Positions 1 through 8,022 are shown, counted from the stretch's first letter. The stretch: DNA of 64,000 nucleotides from Lachnospiraceae bacterium (GCA_021771755.1 JAETOL010000006.1:1-64000), one strand, 5' to 3'. Notes: generated by a model from the sequence alone, not told the origin. A program made the numbers and translations.

Positions 1-38
1 TTTACTGCTTCATCTTTGAATGATTTGTCGTATTGCAT
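1..38 (-). CDS. IS3-type transposase OrfA, first 12 codons only (runs off the window)
   Basis: An ATG at 38-36 is preceded by a good ribosome site (AGGAAGGTGAG) and reads MQYDKSFKDEAVK before the window ends. This opening (Y-D-x-S-F-K-x-E-A-V) is typical of the helix-turn-helix OrfA protein of IS3-family insertion sequences, which binds the element ends and joins OrfB by frameshifting to form the active transposase. Only the start is visible, so the subgroup and whether the element is intact cannot be judged. The stretch from about 39 to 95 would be the left end of the element. Confidence 0.55.
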   Translation of the reverse strand, partial: MQYDKSFKDEAV

Positions 39-93
39 TTTTCTCACCTTCCTATGCATTGATAATATCATAGATTTGGTGAGTTTTGCGACT

Positions 94-396
94 CTACTTT
101 AATGATAGCACTCCAGCTTTTTCCCGTTCCTTATTTTGCAGCTTCTCAATGTGATTTCTCATCATCCGAAACTGAAATTCCTGTTCAGAGCCTATAAACT
201 CATATCGGAAGGGAGTCTGACCCATGCGTTCCAGGAGAGCGTCTGCCATAAATTTATCCGGAATCCGCTCTCCCAGCTCATACCGCATAAGTGTGGTTGC
301 TGAGCAAAGGCCAAGACCTAATTTTTCCCTGGAAATCTTTCTATTTTCTCTTATAGAACGAATCAGATTTCCTACTGTTCTTTTCTCTTCTGCCAT
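94..396 (-). CDS. Truncated XRE-type helix-turn-helix regulator, 100 aa
   Basis: Residues about 8-60 look like an XRE/Cro helix-turn-helix: a conserved start (N-L-I-R-S-I-R), then G-L-C-S-A-T-T-L-M-R-Y-E as turn and recognition helix. Related Lachnospiraceae proteins continue into a longer C-terminal helical-repeat domain, and here the protein stops about 40 residues after the HTH. The last few codons (VLSLK-stop) lie in what is probably the left end of the IS element whose OrfA begins at 38, so the gene was probably cut by that insertion. A TACAAT -10 with an upstream TG lies about 35 bp before the start. The DNA-binding part could still be made. The family call is from the motif; the truncation is inferred. 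Confidence 0.6.
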   Translation of the reverse strand: MAEEKRTVGNLIRSIRENRKISREKLGLGLCSATTLMRYELGERIPDKFMADALLERMGQTPFRYEFIGSEQEFQFRMMRNHIEKLQNKEREKAGVLSLK

Positions 397-676
397 CTTT
401 CCTTTTCACCTTCCTGCTATACTCTACATTCATTGTACCAGAAATGTAGCTCTTACGGGCAGAAAAGTCTCGAAAGCAGAAAAACAGTTGTTATTATGCT
501 ACGGCAAACAAAATAAACGGTAATTCTGTTCTTCAATATAGAATTCCTCTGTCAAAATTTTCTGATTGATATTTACTGAATCAGTAAGACGCTCTGTTAA
601 GAGCTTTTACAGACCCCTGCGCCTGAAAGGCACAGGGACAGAATAATTCTGGCGATACAGACAGACCGCCGATTTC
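397..676. other. Intergenic, no gene seen
   Basis: 280 bases with no convincing reading frame. It contains the promoter region of the HTH gene and a short hairpin near 635-657 (CCCTG-C-GCCT / AGGC-A-CAGGG) that could end transcription from the decayed Rpn gene next to it. It reads as leftover accessory DNA. Confidence 0.5.
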
Positions 677-1135
677 TTACTTTTTATCTTTTGAATTAAA
701 ATAAATTTCTGCTTTTTCTTCAAATACAGACAAAGACTCTGCCTTAGCCGCTATTTTGTGCAAAGCTTTCAGCTTTGTCAGATCTTCAAGATCCTCAAGC
801 TTTGTCTGCAGGTCTTCCGGGATCTCCCCCAGATCTTCCAGGAGTTCCAAAACATTTTCCCTTGTCGCTTCCAGACGTCCTTCCTGTTTTTCCTCACGCA
901 GCATTTCTTCAAAGATCATATAGCGCTCTCCCATTTCCCGGTCTGTCTTGATCTCGTGGATGGTTTTCTGAAATCTCCTTACCGGTTCATCCTGAAAATC
1001 CCTCTCACTTTCCTCAAGATCGGCCGTTACAAATTTTAAGAACCTGACCAGTTCCGGCGGTACCTCTGCATCATTCTTTCCCTTTGTATTCAAAAAAATC
1101 GTACAGCTTCCGTCCTCCAGTTCTACAGAGGAATC
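677..1135 (-). pseudogene. Rpn-family nuclease/transposase, C-terminal remnant
   Basis: The translated segment has the C-terminal signature of Rpn (recombination-promoting nuclease, PD-(D/E)XK) proteins common in gut Clostridia: a strand reading ELEDGSCTIFLNTKG, then P-P-E-L-V-R-F-L-K-F-V-x-A-D-L, then a charged helical tail. Reading back upstream in frame, the coding similarity runs to about 1135 and then meets a stop (TAG, 1136-1138). The whole N-terminal catalytic domain with the D-x-E-x-Q/K motif is absent. No start codon with a ribosome site precedes the fragment; a TTG at 1093 is the only candidate. I call it a dead remnant. Confidence 0.7.
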
Positions 1136-1288
1136 CTATAGGGCTATTATATCACGCCATTACCTAAACTTCTATCTTTTTCATTCGACAAAACACCCAT
1201 TGACTTCTCCTTTCATACCTGCCATACTAAAACTATATTTTCTGAAATTCACCTGTCCCGGCAGATCCCGGGCAGAAAGGAGCAGTTT

Positions 1289-2005
1289 ATGTATCTTTCT
1301 GATATGCACACCCATTCCATTGCAAGCGGTCACGGAACCGACTGCACAATCTCTGATATGGCAAAAAGCGCCTCCAGAAAAGGCCTGAAGCTTCTGGGCA
1401 TTACGGATCATGGTCCTGCCACACTGGCAGCAGGGACACCTTCCTATTTCCGAAGCCTGACTTTTTCTCCAAAAAAACGTTTTGGGCTGGAATTATTATA
1501 TGGAATCGAACTGAACATCCTGGATAAAGAAGGACATACCGACCTGGAAGAAGAGCTTCTGTCCAGACTGGACTATGCCATTGCCAGTATGCACGCACAG
1601 AATTATAAAGGCAAAACCATAGAAGAAAATACAGAAGCATATATCAATGCCATGAAAAATCCACACGTAAAGATTCTTGGTCACTGTGACAATCCACAAT
1701 TCCCTGTGGATTATGACCAGATTGCAAAAGCGGCAAAAGAATACCAGGTTGCATTTGAGATCAACGAAGCCTCATTAGCTCCTTACGGTTACCGTGGAGA
1801 TACTCGTGCAAACAGCCGGGAAATCCTCTGCTGCTGCCGTAAATATCATGTCCCTGTATTGCTTTCCAGCGACAGCCATGGAGCAGAACATATCGGAGAT
1901 TTTACCTATGCTTCTGAATTTGTACATAAAGAAATGTTTCCGGAAAGCCTGATCCTGAACAATCAGCTTCCGAAACTGAAAGTCTTTCTGCAGACACACA
2001 GCTGA
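1289..2005 (+). CDS. PHP-domain phosphatase (YcdX-like), 238 aa
   Basis: The protein begins M-x-L-S-D-M-H-T-H-S, the first metal-binding motif of the PHP (polymerase and histidinol phosphatase) fold. Further PHP motifs follow: G-I-T-D-H-G near residue 37, an E near 72 (GIELNI), SMHAQ near 100, GHCDNP near 130, and a C-terminal SSDSHG near 193. These histidines and acids bind the three metals that act on phosphate esters in the YcdX branch. The true substrate is unknown. A strong AGAAAGGAG site precedes the ATG. Length fits YcdX-type proteins (about 240). It is one of the few plus-strand genes and stands alone between the Rpn remnant and a convergent gene. Confidence 0.85.
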   Translation: MYLSDMHTHSIASGHGTDCTISDMAKSASRKGLKLLGITDHGPATLAAGTPSYFRSLTFSPKKRFGLELLYGIELNILDKEGHTDLEEELLSRLDYAIASMHAQNYKGKTIEENTEAYINAMKNPHVKILGHCDNPQFPVDYDQIAKAAKEYQVAFEINEASLAPYGYRGDTRANSREILCCCRKYHVPVLLSSDSHGAEHIGDFTYASEFVHKEMFPESLILNNQLPKLKVFLQTHS

Positions 2006-2022
2006 AAAAAGAGGATTCTGAC

Positions 2023-2313
2023 CTACTCAGAATCCTTCATCTTTCTCATCATCTCCGCCAGCTCCTGATACTTTCCCGTAACATATCCATAATTTTTTCT
2101 CTTATGAGGCAGCTGGCAGTTGGTGCAGTCCTTTATTCCATTCTCCGTATAGCGGAAGTTCCCACCGCACTTATCTCCAAGAGCATACAGCGGACAATAA
2201 CAGAACAAACAGTTGAAATTTTCCGGATCTGCTCCTTTATGGCAGGGAAAATATTCGCATTCTCTGTTGCTGAAAAATGAGTAGTGCTTGTCTTCCCAAT
2301 GTTCTTTCCCCAT
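2023..2313 (-). CDS. Cysteine-rich small domain protein, probably zinc-binding and cobalamin-linked, 96 aa
   Basis: The protein has eight cysteines in a pattern typical of the 'cysteine-rich small domain' family (C-E-Y-F-P-C-H-K, C-L-F-C-Y-C-P-L-Y, G-D-K-C-G-G, C-x-x-C-x-x-P-H). Family members are often found beside, or fused to, cobalamin biosynthesis genes; their exact job is unknown, with metal binding inferred from the cysteines. The link is supported here because a cobalamin riboswitch lies upstream on the same strand. The start at 2313 is chosen because AAAGGAG precedes it; longer upstream frames read through leader RNA structure. A terminator hairpin sits immediately before the ribosome site. 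Confidence 0.75.
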   Translation of the reverse strand: MGKEHWEDKHYSFFSNRECEYFPCHKGADPENFNCLFCYCPLYALGDKCGGNFRYTENGIKDCTNCQLPHKRKNYGYVTGKYQELAEMMRKMKDSE

Positions 2314-2332
2314 ATTCTTCTCCTTTATAAAC

Positions 2333-2356
2333 AAAAATCGGCGTACCTGACGCCGA
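2333..2356 (-). terminator. Intrinsic terminator just before the cysteine-rich gene
   Basis: A perfect 7-bp stem, TCGGCGT / ACGCCGA with loop CAGGT-like bases, is followed on the minus strand by ATTTTTGTTT. It lies only about 8 bases upstream of the ribosome site of the gene starting at 2313, so it can only make sense as a regulated (attenuator) terminator. Confidence 0.7.
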
Positions 2357-2500
2357 AAACTTACGCTTCTTTTGAGGGGCCCGCGAACTACTCCGGGGTA
2401 GACATTTGCTGCGTTCAATATGCGGAGGGAACGGATGCAACCGGAGCAGTCTCGCCTGCCATTTAATCATCACCCTTTAAGGGTAAGTATAATTCATACG
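2357..2500 (-). ncRNA. Unassigned structured leader between two terminators
   Basis: Between the cobalamin-riboswitch terminator (2517-2544) and the second terminator (2333-2356) lie about 150 bases with no credible protein but clear pairing potential: CTGCTCCGG pairs with CCGGAGTAG (9 bp with one G-U) around a loop of about 45 bases that is itself partly self-complementary. A possible short leader peptide (ATG at about 2465, MAGETAPVASVPSAY-stop, preceded by AAAGGGTG) lies in the 5' arm. It does not match any riboswitch class I recognise. It could be a second sensor, a peptide-controlled attenuator or decayed coding DNA. Confidence 0.4.
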
Positions 2501-2516
2501 AACAGGCGGATTCCAT

Positions 2517-2544
2517 AAAAAAATGCCTGCTTCCAAAAAGCAGA
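2517..2544 (-). terminator. Expression-platform terminator of the cobalamin riboswitch
   Basis: Minus strand: CTGCTT / AAGCAG stem with a 5-base loop, then GC and a run of seven T. It lies about 60 bases after the aptamer, as expected for transcription-terminating control. Confidence 0.7.
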
Positions 2545-2599
2545 CAACGCTTGAGAACTGCGGATATCCCCAAGTTGGTTGTTACACTTTACACGGAAG

Positions 2600-2800
2600 T
2601 TTAACCTCGCCATACAAAGCAGGTTTCCTGACTTCAGGATCGGTGCTCCTTCTCCCCTTCTCATACAAACGTACAATGGGCTATTGAAAAGTTACTCCCC
2701 TGTTACAGTGACCGGATCGCTCAGGATTCTCACCTGATTCCCTTTTCTGAATATTTCGCGGAAAATATTCAGCACTTCATATGTTTCATATGGAATTATA
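2600..2800 (-). promoter_or_regulatory. Cobalamin (AdoCbl-type) riboswitch
   Basis: On the minus strand the conserved core is legible: GGGAAxxxGGTGxGAATCC (about 2721-2743), then a CGGTCACTGTAACAG segment for the G-x-C-x-C-x-A-C-T-G-T box, and downstream the receptor-loop strand GAAGTCAGGAAACCTGC (2619-2635). These are the hallmark blocks of the cobalamin aptamer in their usual order. With bound adenosylcobalamin it should favour the terminator at 2517-2544. The first protein downstream is the cysteine-rich small protein, whose family is known near B12 genes. The outer boundaries are approximate. Confidence 0.85.
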
Positions 2801-2808
2801 CTGGCATT

Positions 2809-2837
2809 ATCGTATCACCCTTTTCCAGAAATGTCAA
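2809..2837 (-). promoter_or_regulatory. Promoter of the cobalamin-riboswitch transcript
   Basis: TTGACA, 17 bp, TACGAT on the minus strand. It would start transcription at about 2802, right at the 5' edge of the aptamer. Confidence 0.6.
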
Positions 2838-2871
2838 GAAATCCCCAACAAAAAATCTCCAATTTTACAGA

Positions 2872-3354
2872 TCAGAGATTCCCCATAATCTTATCTTTAA
2901 GGATCGCCAGAATTTCCCTGGGAATATAGATCAGCAGTCTCCAGGATCGGTATCTGGATGGAATCGGATAAATATTTTTGCAGCCGCATTTTTTTCCTAT
3001 GGCAACTCCCCGAAATACATGGAAATGATTTGTCACCACTCCCACGGAAGCCTCCAGAGTACCGATTTTTTCCAGGCTGAAGTCCAGATTTTCCTTTGTG
3101 TTTGTGGATCTGTCCTCCAAAATCAGTCTGTCCCGGCTGATACCATGCTCTTGAAGATACTCACTCATTGCCTGCGCTTCACTGATTGCTTCGCCCTCTC
3201 CCTGTCCACCGGAGAGAACCGCTTTTGTTCCGGGATTCTTTTCCAGATACTCCAAAGCCCTTCTGGTTCGTTCCAGAAGGGCTTTGCTCAGTCGTGTCCC
3301 GTTTACATGAGCGCCGAGCACGATGATATAGTCAAGATTCTCTTGAATTTTCAT
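2872..3354 (-). CDS. YdcF-type (DUF218) protein, 160 aa
   Basis: The sequence shows the DUF218/YdcF fold: an N-terminal strand D-Y-I-I-V-L-G-A-H-V-N-G, then L-S-G-G-Q-G-E-G, E-A-x-A-M-x-x-Y-L, E-D-R-S-T-N-T-K-E-N-L and V-T-N-x-F-H-x-F-R. The family is thought to bind nucleotide-like ligands and to act in envelope metabolism (SanA/ElyC branch); the reaction is not known. Many clostridial relatives have an N-terminal membrane segment, which is missing here, so this copy should be cytosolic. The start codon overlaps the stop of the upstream SEC-C gene (TAATG), indicating translational coupling. Confidence 0.8.
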   Translation of the reverse strand: MKIQENLDYIIVLGAHVNGTRLSKALLERTRRALEYLEKNPGTKAVLSGGQGEGEAISEAQAMSEYLQEHGISRDRLILEDRSTNTKENLDFSLEKIGTLEASVGVVTNHFHVFRGVAIGKKCGCKNIYPIPSRYRSWRLLIYIPREILAILKDKIMGNL

Positions 3355-3863
3355 TATCTTCCGCAGCAGAATTTATATTTCTTTCCGCTTCCGCATGGAC
3401 AGGGATCGTTACGTCCGATCTTATGAGGTTTTACAATTGTACCGGATTTTTTCTGCTCCTTGTAAAGCTCTTTTCTCTTTTCCTCTGTAAAGATCGCATT
3501 CCACTGAGGAAGTTCATAAAGCCAGTCTGCTTTTGCATCAACCATGTTTTTGTAAAGAAGTTCCTTGTCAAATGCAAGAGTTACCTGGGTATCCTCGTCC
3601 ATTGTTTCAATCGGATTCGGAATCTTCAAACTGTCATTGATACCATCCAGAAAACCTACCATGGTAAGTACGCTCTGTCCATATTTCTCAGCCAGTTCCT
3701 TTACAGTTCCGCTTACAACTTCATCCGGATTGGAAAGAAGCTGCTCGTAAATACCTTTTTCGATATTGAAATAAGTTGCCCAGAACTGCTGAAGTTTATT
3801 ACGGTCAGCCTGCTGGTCATAGGCCATTGCACGCCACTGTTCTAAGATTGTTTTATCACTCAT
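3354..3863 (-). CDS. SEC-C motif protein, 169 aa
   Basis: The C-terminus carries a full SEC-C zinc motif ([16 protein letters not shown]), the same module that ends SecA and binds zinc and partner proteins. The rest is an acidic, mostly helical domain of about 145 residues, of a type common in Firmicutes and with no known function. It is not a SecA fragment, since no helicase motifs are present. It is the first gene of a two-gene unit with the YdcF protein and overlaps it by one base. The start has a modest ribosome site (AGAGGATGAAATAAC). Confidence 0.75.
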   Translation of the reverse strand: MSDKTILEQWRAMAYDQQADRNKLQQFWATYFNIEKGIYEQLLSNPDEVVSGTVKELAEKYGQSVLTMVGFLDGINDSLKIPNPIETMDEDTQVTLAFDKELLYKNMVDAKADWLYELPQWNAIFTEEKRKELYKEQKKSGTIVKPHKIGRNDPCPCGSGKKYKFCCGR

Positions 3864-3946
3864 GTTATTTCATCCTCTTTTCAAAAAATTGCTGCTTAAT
3901 GCAAGTTACTGTTACGATTTTCCTGTCAAATTAATTAAGCGTCCCT

Positions 3947-3974
3947 ATTATATCACCTTTTCTTCAAAAGTAAA
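3947..3974 (-). promoter_or_regulatory. Probable promoter for the SEC-C/YdcF unit
   Basis: TTTACT, 16 bp, TATAAT on the minus strand, about 85 bp upstream of the SEC-C start. Confidence 0.45.
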
Positions 3975-4110
3975 ACCCTATTTTAGAGAAAAAAAGCCTG
4001 ACTTATGTATTAATTTTCTTTTTTATGGTCAAACTATTAATGTTCATTGAATCCCCCTTCAATGAATCAGACTGCAAAAGAAAACTTCAGAAATACTTAT
4101 ATCCTCCCCT
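3975..4110. other. Gap with a perfect 9-bp hairpin, no gene
   Basis: Part of a roughly 300-bp gap that is AT-rich and without coding signal. It contains one perfect inverted repeat, TTCATTGAA / TTCAATGAA (4043-4051 and 4058-4066) with a six-base loop. No T-run follows on either strand, so it does not look like a terminator. Confidence 0.4.
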
Positions 4111-4111
4111 A

Positions 4112-4152
4112 AAAAAGGTCTCAGGGCTGACGCTTTGCCGCGGTCCTGGGAC
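4112..4152 (-). terminator. Terminator after the HAD gene
   Basis: Minus strand: GTCCCAGG pairs with CCTGAGAC with one mismatch, and the stem is followed by TTTTTT. It starts about 20 bases after the stop at 4171. Confidence 0.6.
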
Positions 4153-4170
4153 TTTTTGCTTTTGTACCAG

Positions 4171-4986
4171 TTATTTTACGCCAAGGCGCTCCAGCGCTTC
4201 TGCCGCCTGTTTAAAATCACGGAAATGCACCGTATGGATCCCCAGCTTCTGTGCCCCGGCACAGTTTTCTTTCCGATCGTCGATAAACACACATTCCTCC
4301 GGATCCAGTCCGTAAGTGTCCAGAAGTACCTTGTAGATTTCCGGTTCCGGCTTCAGTTCTTTCACTTCGCAGGAAAAAACAACTCCGTCCATGTATTTCA
4401 GAAACGTCAGCTTATTTCTGGTCTGCTCCAGCATATACTGGCTGTAGTTTGACAGGACATAAGTGTGATATCCCCGTTTTTTCAGGTATTTCACCCAGGT
4501 ATCCGCGTAATCTCTGGTCACAATCGTCTTTCCTGACTCTCTTACAACGCGTCGGATATCTTTCTTGTACTGCGGTGCTTTTTCCACAAACTGACGGACA
4601 TATTCTTCCTCTCCGTAAAGTCCCCGGTCTCTCTCATTCCAGATATCACTTTTGAACACTTCCCGGGCAATGGTCTCCTCTTCTTCTTTCGGGAACCCAA
4701 AGCCTTTCAGATATTCTTCCCAGTTAAAATCAACCAGAACCCGCCCCACATCAAAAATCACATGTTTGATCTTTCCTGCGTTCTTCTCCCCTTTTCGTTT
4801 GCCAAGAGCCCTGTATACAAGCCACATGGCATATGCCATAAAAGCCGCAAAGAAAGCCCCCATAAGAGAAGCCATAAATGTTCCCATGGAGAAATTACCT
4901 GTCAGGGCAAAATACATGGGCAGACAGAAGATCACCAGAAGAAACACAGCCCCTGCCAGCGCCAGCCCCCGTTTCCACTTTTTCAT
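4171..4986 (-). CDS. Membrane-anchored HAD-family phosphatase, 271 aa
   Basis: Residues 8-28 and 34-58 are hydrophobic and should form two membrane helices. After a basic linker the HAD domain starts at about residue 75 with motif I F-D-V-G-R-V-L (nucleophile D79). Later come the motif II serine (V-L-S-N-Y), the motif III lysine (ELKPEPEIYKVLL) and motif IV (VFIDDR). The DxG form of motif I and the cap type are those of YihX-like HAD phosphatases, which hydrolyse sugar phosphates. HAD enzymes of this branch are normally soluble, so the membrane anchor is unusual. The substrate is not known. It is a single-gene unit with its own terminator. Confidence 0.8.
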   Translation of the reverse strand: MKKWKRGLALAGAVFLLVIFCLPMYFALTGNFSMGTFMASLMGAFFAAFMAYAMWLVYRALGKRKGEKNAGKIKHVIFDVGRVLVDFNWEEYLKGFGFPKEEEETIAREVFKSDIWNERDRGLYGEEEYVRQFVEKAPQYKKDIRRVVRESGKTIVTRDYADTWVKYLKKRGYHTYVLSNYSQYMLEQTRNKLTFLKYMDGVVFSCEVKELKPEPEIYKVLLDTYGLDPEECVFIDDRKENCAGAQKLGIHTVHFRDFKQAAEALERLGVK

Positions 4987-5111
4987 TTAAATCATGCACA
5001 TCCTTTCTTTTTTTCCAAAATACTCCAGACTCTGTACAGAACCAGAAAGAGTATTTTTTAACAACAGGAAAATAATTGCAGAATGTATGCTTTCCCGATG
5101 CATATAGAAAC

Positions 5112-5135
5112 ACGCCGGAGAAAGCTCTCCGGCGT
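5112..5135 (-). terminator. Terminator after purA
   Basis: A perfect 10-bp stem ACGCCGGAGA / TCTCCGGCGT with a four-base loop, starting 10 bases after the purA stop. The minus-strand tail (GTTTCTAT) is a weak T-run; on the plus strand TTTCTTTTCTTT follows. Confidence 0.55.
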
Positions 5136-5144
5136 TTCTTTTCT

Positions 5145-6422
5145 TTATTTTCTGTAAATGATATCGTTTCTTCCCGGTCCGTTGGAAACCATGGTGATCG
5201 GGAATCCGATCTGTTTCTCAACAAACTCCACATACTTGCGGCAGTTTTCCGGAAGATCTTCGTATTTTTTAATTCCACGGATATCACATTTCCAGCCCGG
5301 AAGTACCTCCAGTACCGGTTTTGCTTTTTCCAGAAGTCCGGTTGTCGGGAATTCGGTAGTTACCTTTCCGTCAATCTCATATCCGGTACATACCGGAATT
5401 TCATCCAGATATCCCAGGACATCCAGTACAGTAAAGGCTACATCTGTAGTTCCCTGCATACGGCAGCCATACTTGGATGCCACACAGTCAAACCATCCCA
5501 TACGTCTCGGACGACCTGTCGTAGCGCCGTATTCTCCGCCGTCTCCGCCTCTTCTGCGCAGCTCATCTGCTTCTTCTCCAAAAATCTCTGAAACAAAAGC
5601 ACCGGCTCCTACCGCACTGGAATAAGCCTTGCATACAGTGATGATCTTTTTGATCTCGTATGGCGGCACGCCTGCACCGATCGCACCATAAGCAGCCAGT
5701 GTAGAAGAAGAAGTTACCATCGGGTAAATTCCGTGATCCGGATCTTTCAGAGAACCAAGCTGACCCTCAAGAAGAATCTCTTTTCCCTCTTTCAGAGCAT
5801 TCCACAGGAACAGGGAAACGTCTCCTACATAAGGTGCAACCATTTCTTTATATTTCATCAGCTCTGCCATGATATCATCCGGATTCAGAAGCGGCTTGTG
5901 ATACAGATGCTCAAGAAGAACATTCTTGGTTTCGCATACGCGTTCTACTTTTTCTCTCAGAGCATCTTCATCAAAAAGCTCTGCTACCTGGAAGCCGATC
6001 TTTGCATATTTGTCAGAATAAAACGGTGCAATACCGGATTTGGTAGAACCAAAGGACTTGCCGCCCAGACGCTCCTCTTCATACTGATCGAACAGAATGT
6101 GATAAGGCATCACAATCTGCGCACGGTCAGAGATCATGATCTTCGGAGCCGGAACTCCTCTGTCAACAACCTCCTGATACTCCTTAAAGAACACCGGAAT
6201 ATTCAGAGCCACACCGTTGCCGATAATGCTTGTGGTGTGCTTATAAAATACACCTGACGGAAGTGTGTGAAGCGCAAATTTACCATAATCATTGACGATG
6301 GTATGGCCTGCGTTAGCACCTCCCTGGAATCTTACGATAATATCAGCTTCCTGGGCAAGCATATCTGTAATCTTACCTTTTCCTTCATCTCCCCAGTTTG
6401 CTCCAACTACTGCCTTGATCAT
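5145..6422 (-). CDS. purA: Adenylosuccinate synthetase
   Basis: PurA joins IMP and aspartate using GTP, the first of two steps from IMP to AMP. The N-terminus has the diagnostic phosphate loop G-D-E-G-K-G-K at residues 10-16 and Q-G-G-A-N-A-G-H-T at 34-42; the GTP base-specificity region (V-S-N-G-P-G-R near the C-terminus) is present. The length of 425 matches the family. The start has a clear GGAGGAAATAGT site. It is preceded by purB, 66 bp upstream on the same strand, so the two genes for AMP formation form an operon. Confidence 0.97.
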   Translation of the reverse strand: MIKAVVGANWGDEGKGKITDMLAQEADIIVRFQGGANAGHTIVNDYGKFALHTLPSGVFYKHTTSIIGNGVALNIPVFFKEYQEVVDRGVPAPKIMISDRAQIVMPYHILFDQYEEERLGGKSFGSTKSGIAPFYSDKYAKIGFQVAELFDEDALREKVERVCETKNVLLEHLYHKPLLNPDDIMAELMKYKEMVAPYVGDVSLFLWNALKEGKEILLEGQLGSLKDPDHGIYPMVTSSSTLAAYGAIGAGVPPYEIKKIITVCKAYSSAVGAGAFVSEIFGEEADELRRRGGDGGEYGATTGRPRRMGWFDCVASKYGCRMQGTTDVAFTVLDVLGYLDEIPVCTGYEIDGKVTTEFPTTGLLEKAKPVLEVLPGWKCDIRGIKKYEDLPENCRKYVEFVEKQIGFPITMVSNGPGRNDIIYRK

Positions 6423-6488
6423 AACACTATTTCCTCCTCGTGTCGTTCTTTGATCTTAACTGTTCCGTATCTGAATAGTTACCTTGAT

Positions 6489-7922
6489 TTATACATTGAT
6501 CTCTGCTGTTACTCCAAGAAGCTCCTTATGTGCATCCAGAACAGGCTGTACTGTTTTCGCAAGGAATACCTCTGTCTGCTCTTTGGCTCTTCCCACATAT
6601 CTGGACGGCTCCATTGTCTTTTCCAGCTCCTCCAGAGTCAGATTAAATGCCGGATCTGCTGCGATCAGTTCCAGAAGGTTATTGTCCTTTCCTTCTACCT
6701 TCACCGTACGTCCTGCTTCCATGGAAAGCTCTCGGATACGTTCATGAAGTTCCTGACGGTCTCCGCCGGCCTTAACTGCATCCATCATGATATTCTCTGT
6801 TGCCATAAACGGAAGCTCGGAGCGGAGACGTTTTTCGATCACCTTAGGATAAACAACCAGTCCGTCCACTACGTTCAGACAGAGATCCAGGATTCCGTCG
6901 ATGGCAAGGAAGCCTTCCGGAACGCTGAGTCTCTTATTTGCAGAGTCATCCAGAGTTCTCTCAAACCACTGTGTCGCAGATGTGATAGCCGGATTCAGTG
7001 CATCGATCATCACATATCTGGAAAGGGAAGCAATACGCTCGCTTCTCATAGGATTTCTCTTATAAGCCATCGCAGAAGAACCGATCTGGGATTTTTCAAA
7101 TGGCTCCTCCACCTCTTTCAGATGCTGAAGAAGGCGGATATCATTAGACATCTTATGCGCACTTGCTGCAATTCCTGCAAGGATATTCAGGACTCTTGTG
7201 TCCACCTTACGGGAATAGGTCTGTCCGGATACCGGATAGCAGTTCTCAAATCCCATTTTTTCTGCAATCATAGGATCGATCTTGTCAATGGTTTCCTGAT
7301 CTCCGTCAAACAGCTCAAGAAAGCTTGCCTGTGTTCCTGTTGTACCTTTGGAACCAAGAAGCTTCAGTGTACTTAATACATATTCCAGATCCTCCAGATC
7401 CATCAGGAATTCCTGTGTCCAGAGTGTTGCTCTTTTTCCAACCGTCGTCGGCTGCGCCGGCTGAAAATGGGTAAATGCCAGAGTTGGCTGGTCTTTATAT
7501 TTATCAGCAAATTTTGAAAGCTCCGCGATCACATTGACCAGTTTCTTACGAACCAGTTTCAGAGCCTCTGCCATTACAATGATATCTGTATTATCTCCTA
7601 CATAGCATGAGGTAGCGCCCAGATGGATAATTCCTTTTGCTTTCGGGCACTGTACGCCGTATGCGTACACATGAGACATAACGTCATGGCGTACCTGACG
7701 TTCTCTCTCCTTTGCTACATCATAGTTAATATCGTCTGCATGGCTTTTCAGCTCGTCGATCTGCTCCTGCGTAATATTGAGGCCAAGTTCCTTTTCTGTC
7801 TCTGCAAGGGCGATCCACAATCTTCTCCAAGTGCGGAATTTCATATCCGGCGAGAAAATATACTGCATTTCCTTACTTGCATAGCGCTCTGAGAGCGGAC
7901 TTACATATCTGTCTGTACTCAT
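6489..7922 (-). CDS. purB: Adenylosuccinate lyase
   Basis: PurB splits adenylosuccinate to AMP and fumarate, and SAICAR to AICAR in the de novo pathway. The fumarase/aspartase superfamily signature G-S-S-A-M-A-Y-K-R-N-P sits at residues 281-291, and the H-L-G-A-T-S and T-H-F-Q-P-A-Q-P-T-T-V-G-K motifs lie near 100 and 151. The length of 477 fits the clostridial form, with the longer C-terminal part. It is first in the purB-purA unit and has its own promoter overlapping the end of the ABC operon upstream. Confidence 0.97.
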   Translation of the reverse strand: MSTDRYVSPLSERYASKEMQYIFSPDMKFRTWRRLWIALAETEKELGLNITQEQIDELKSHADDINYDVAKERERQVRHDVMSHVYAYGVQCPKAKGIIHLGATSCYVGDNTDIIVMAEALKLVRKKLVNVIAELSKFADKYKDQPTLAFTHFQPAQPTTVGKRATLWTQEFLMDLEDLEYVLSTLKLLGSKGTTGTQASFLELFDGDQETIDKIDPMIAEKMGFENCYPVSGQTYSRKVDTRVLNILAGIAASAHKMSNDIRLLQHLKEVEEPFEKSQIGSSAMAYKRNPMRSERIASLSRYVMIDALNPAITSATQWFERTLDDSANKRLSVPEGFLAIDGILDLCLNVVDGLVVYPKVIEKRLRSELPFMATENIMMDAVKAGGDRQELHERIRELSMEAGRTVKVEGKDNNLLELIAADPAFNLTLEELEKTMEPSRYVGRAKEQTEVFLAKTVQPVLDAHKELLGVTAEINV

Positions 7923-8022
7923 TCCGTATCTCCTATCATTTGAAAGATTCCTGCCGTGACTTTTCCGGTTCCGAAAAAATACTGTTTTCTTCTGTTCCGT
8001 ACAGTCATATCATACGAAGAAA

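Noticed and set aside
2237..2473. A 78-codon minus-strand frame and another 131-codon frame across the leader of the cysteine-rich gene
   Set aside because: The upstream parts cross terminator hairpins and have no family features. The well-placed AAAGGAG supports the start at 2313.
4043..4066. Perfect 9-bp hairpin as a terminator or operator
   Set aside because: No T-run on either strand and no promoter overlaps it. It was kept only as a note in the gap entry.
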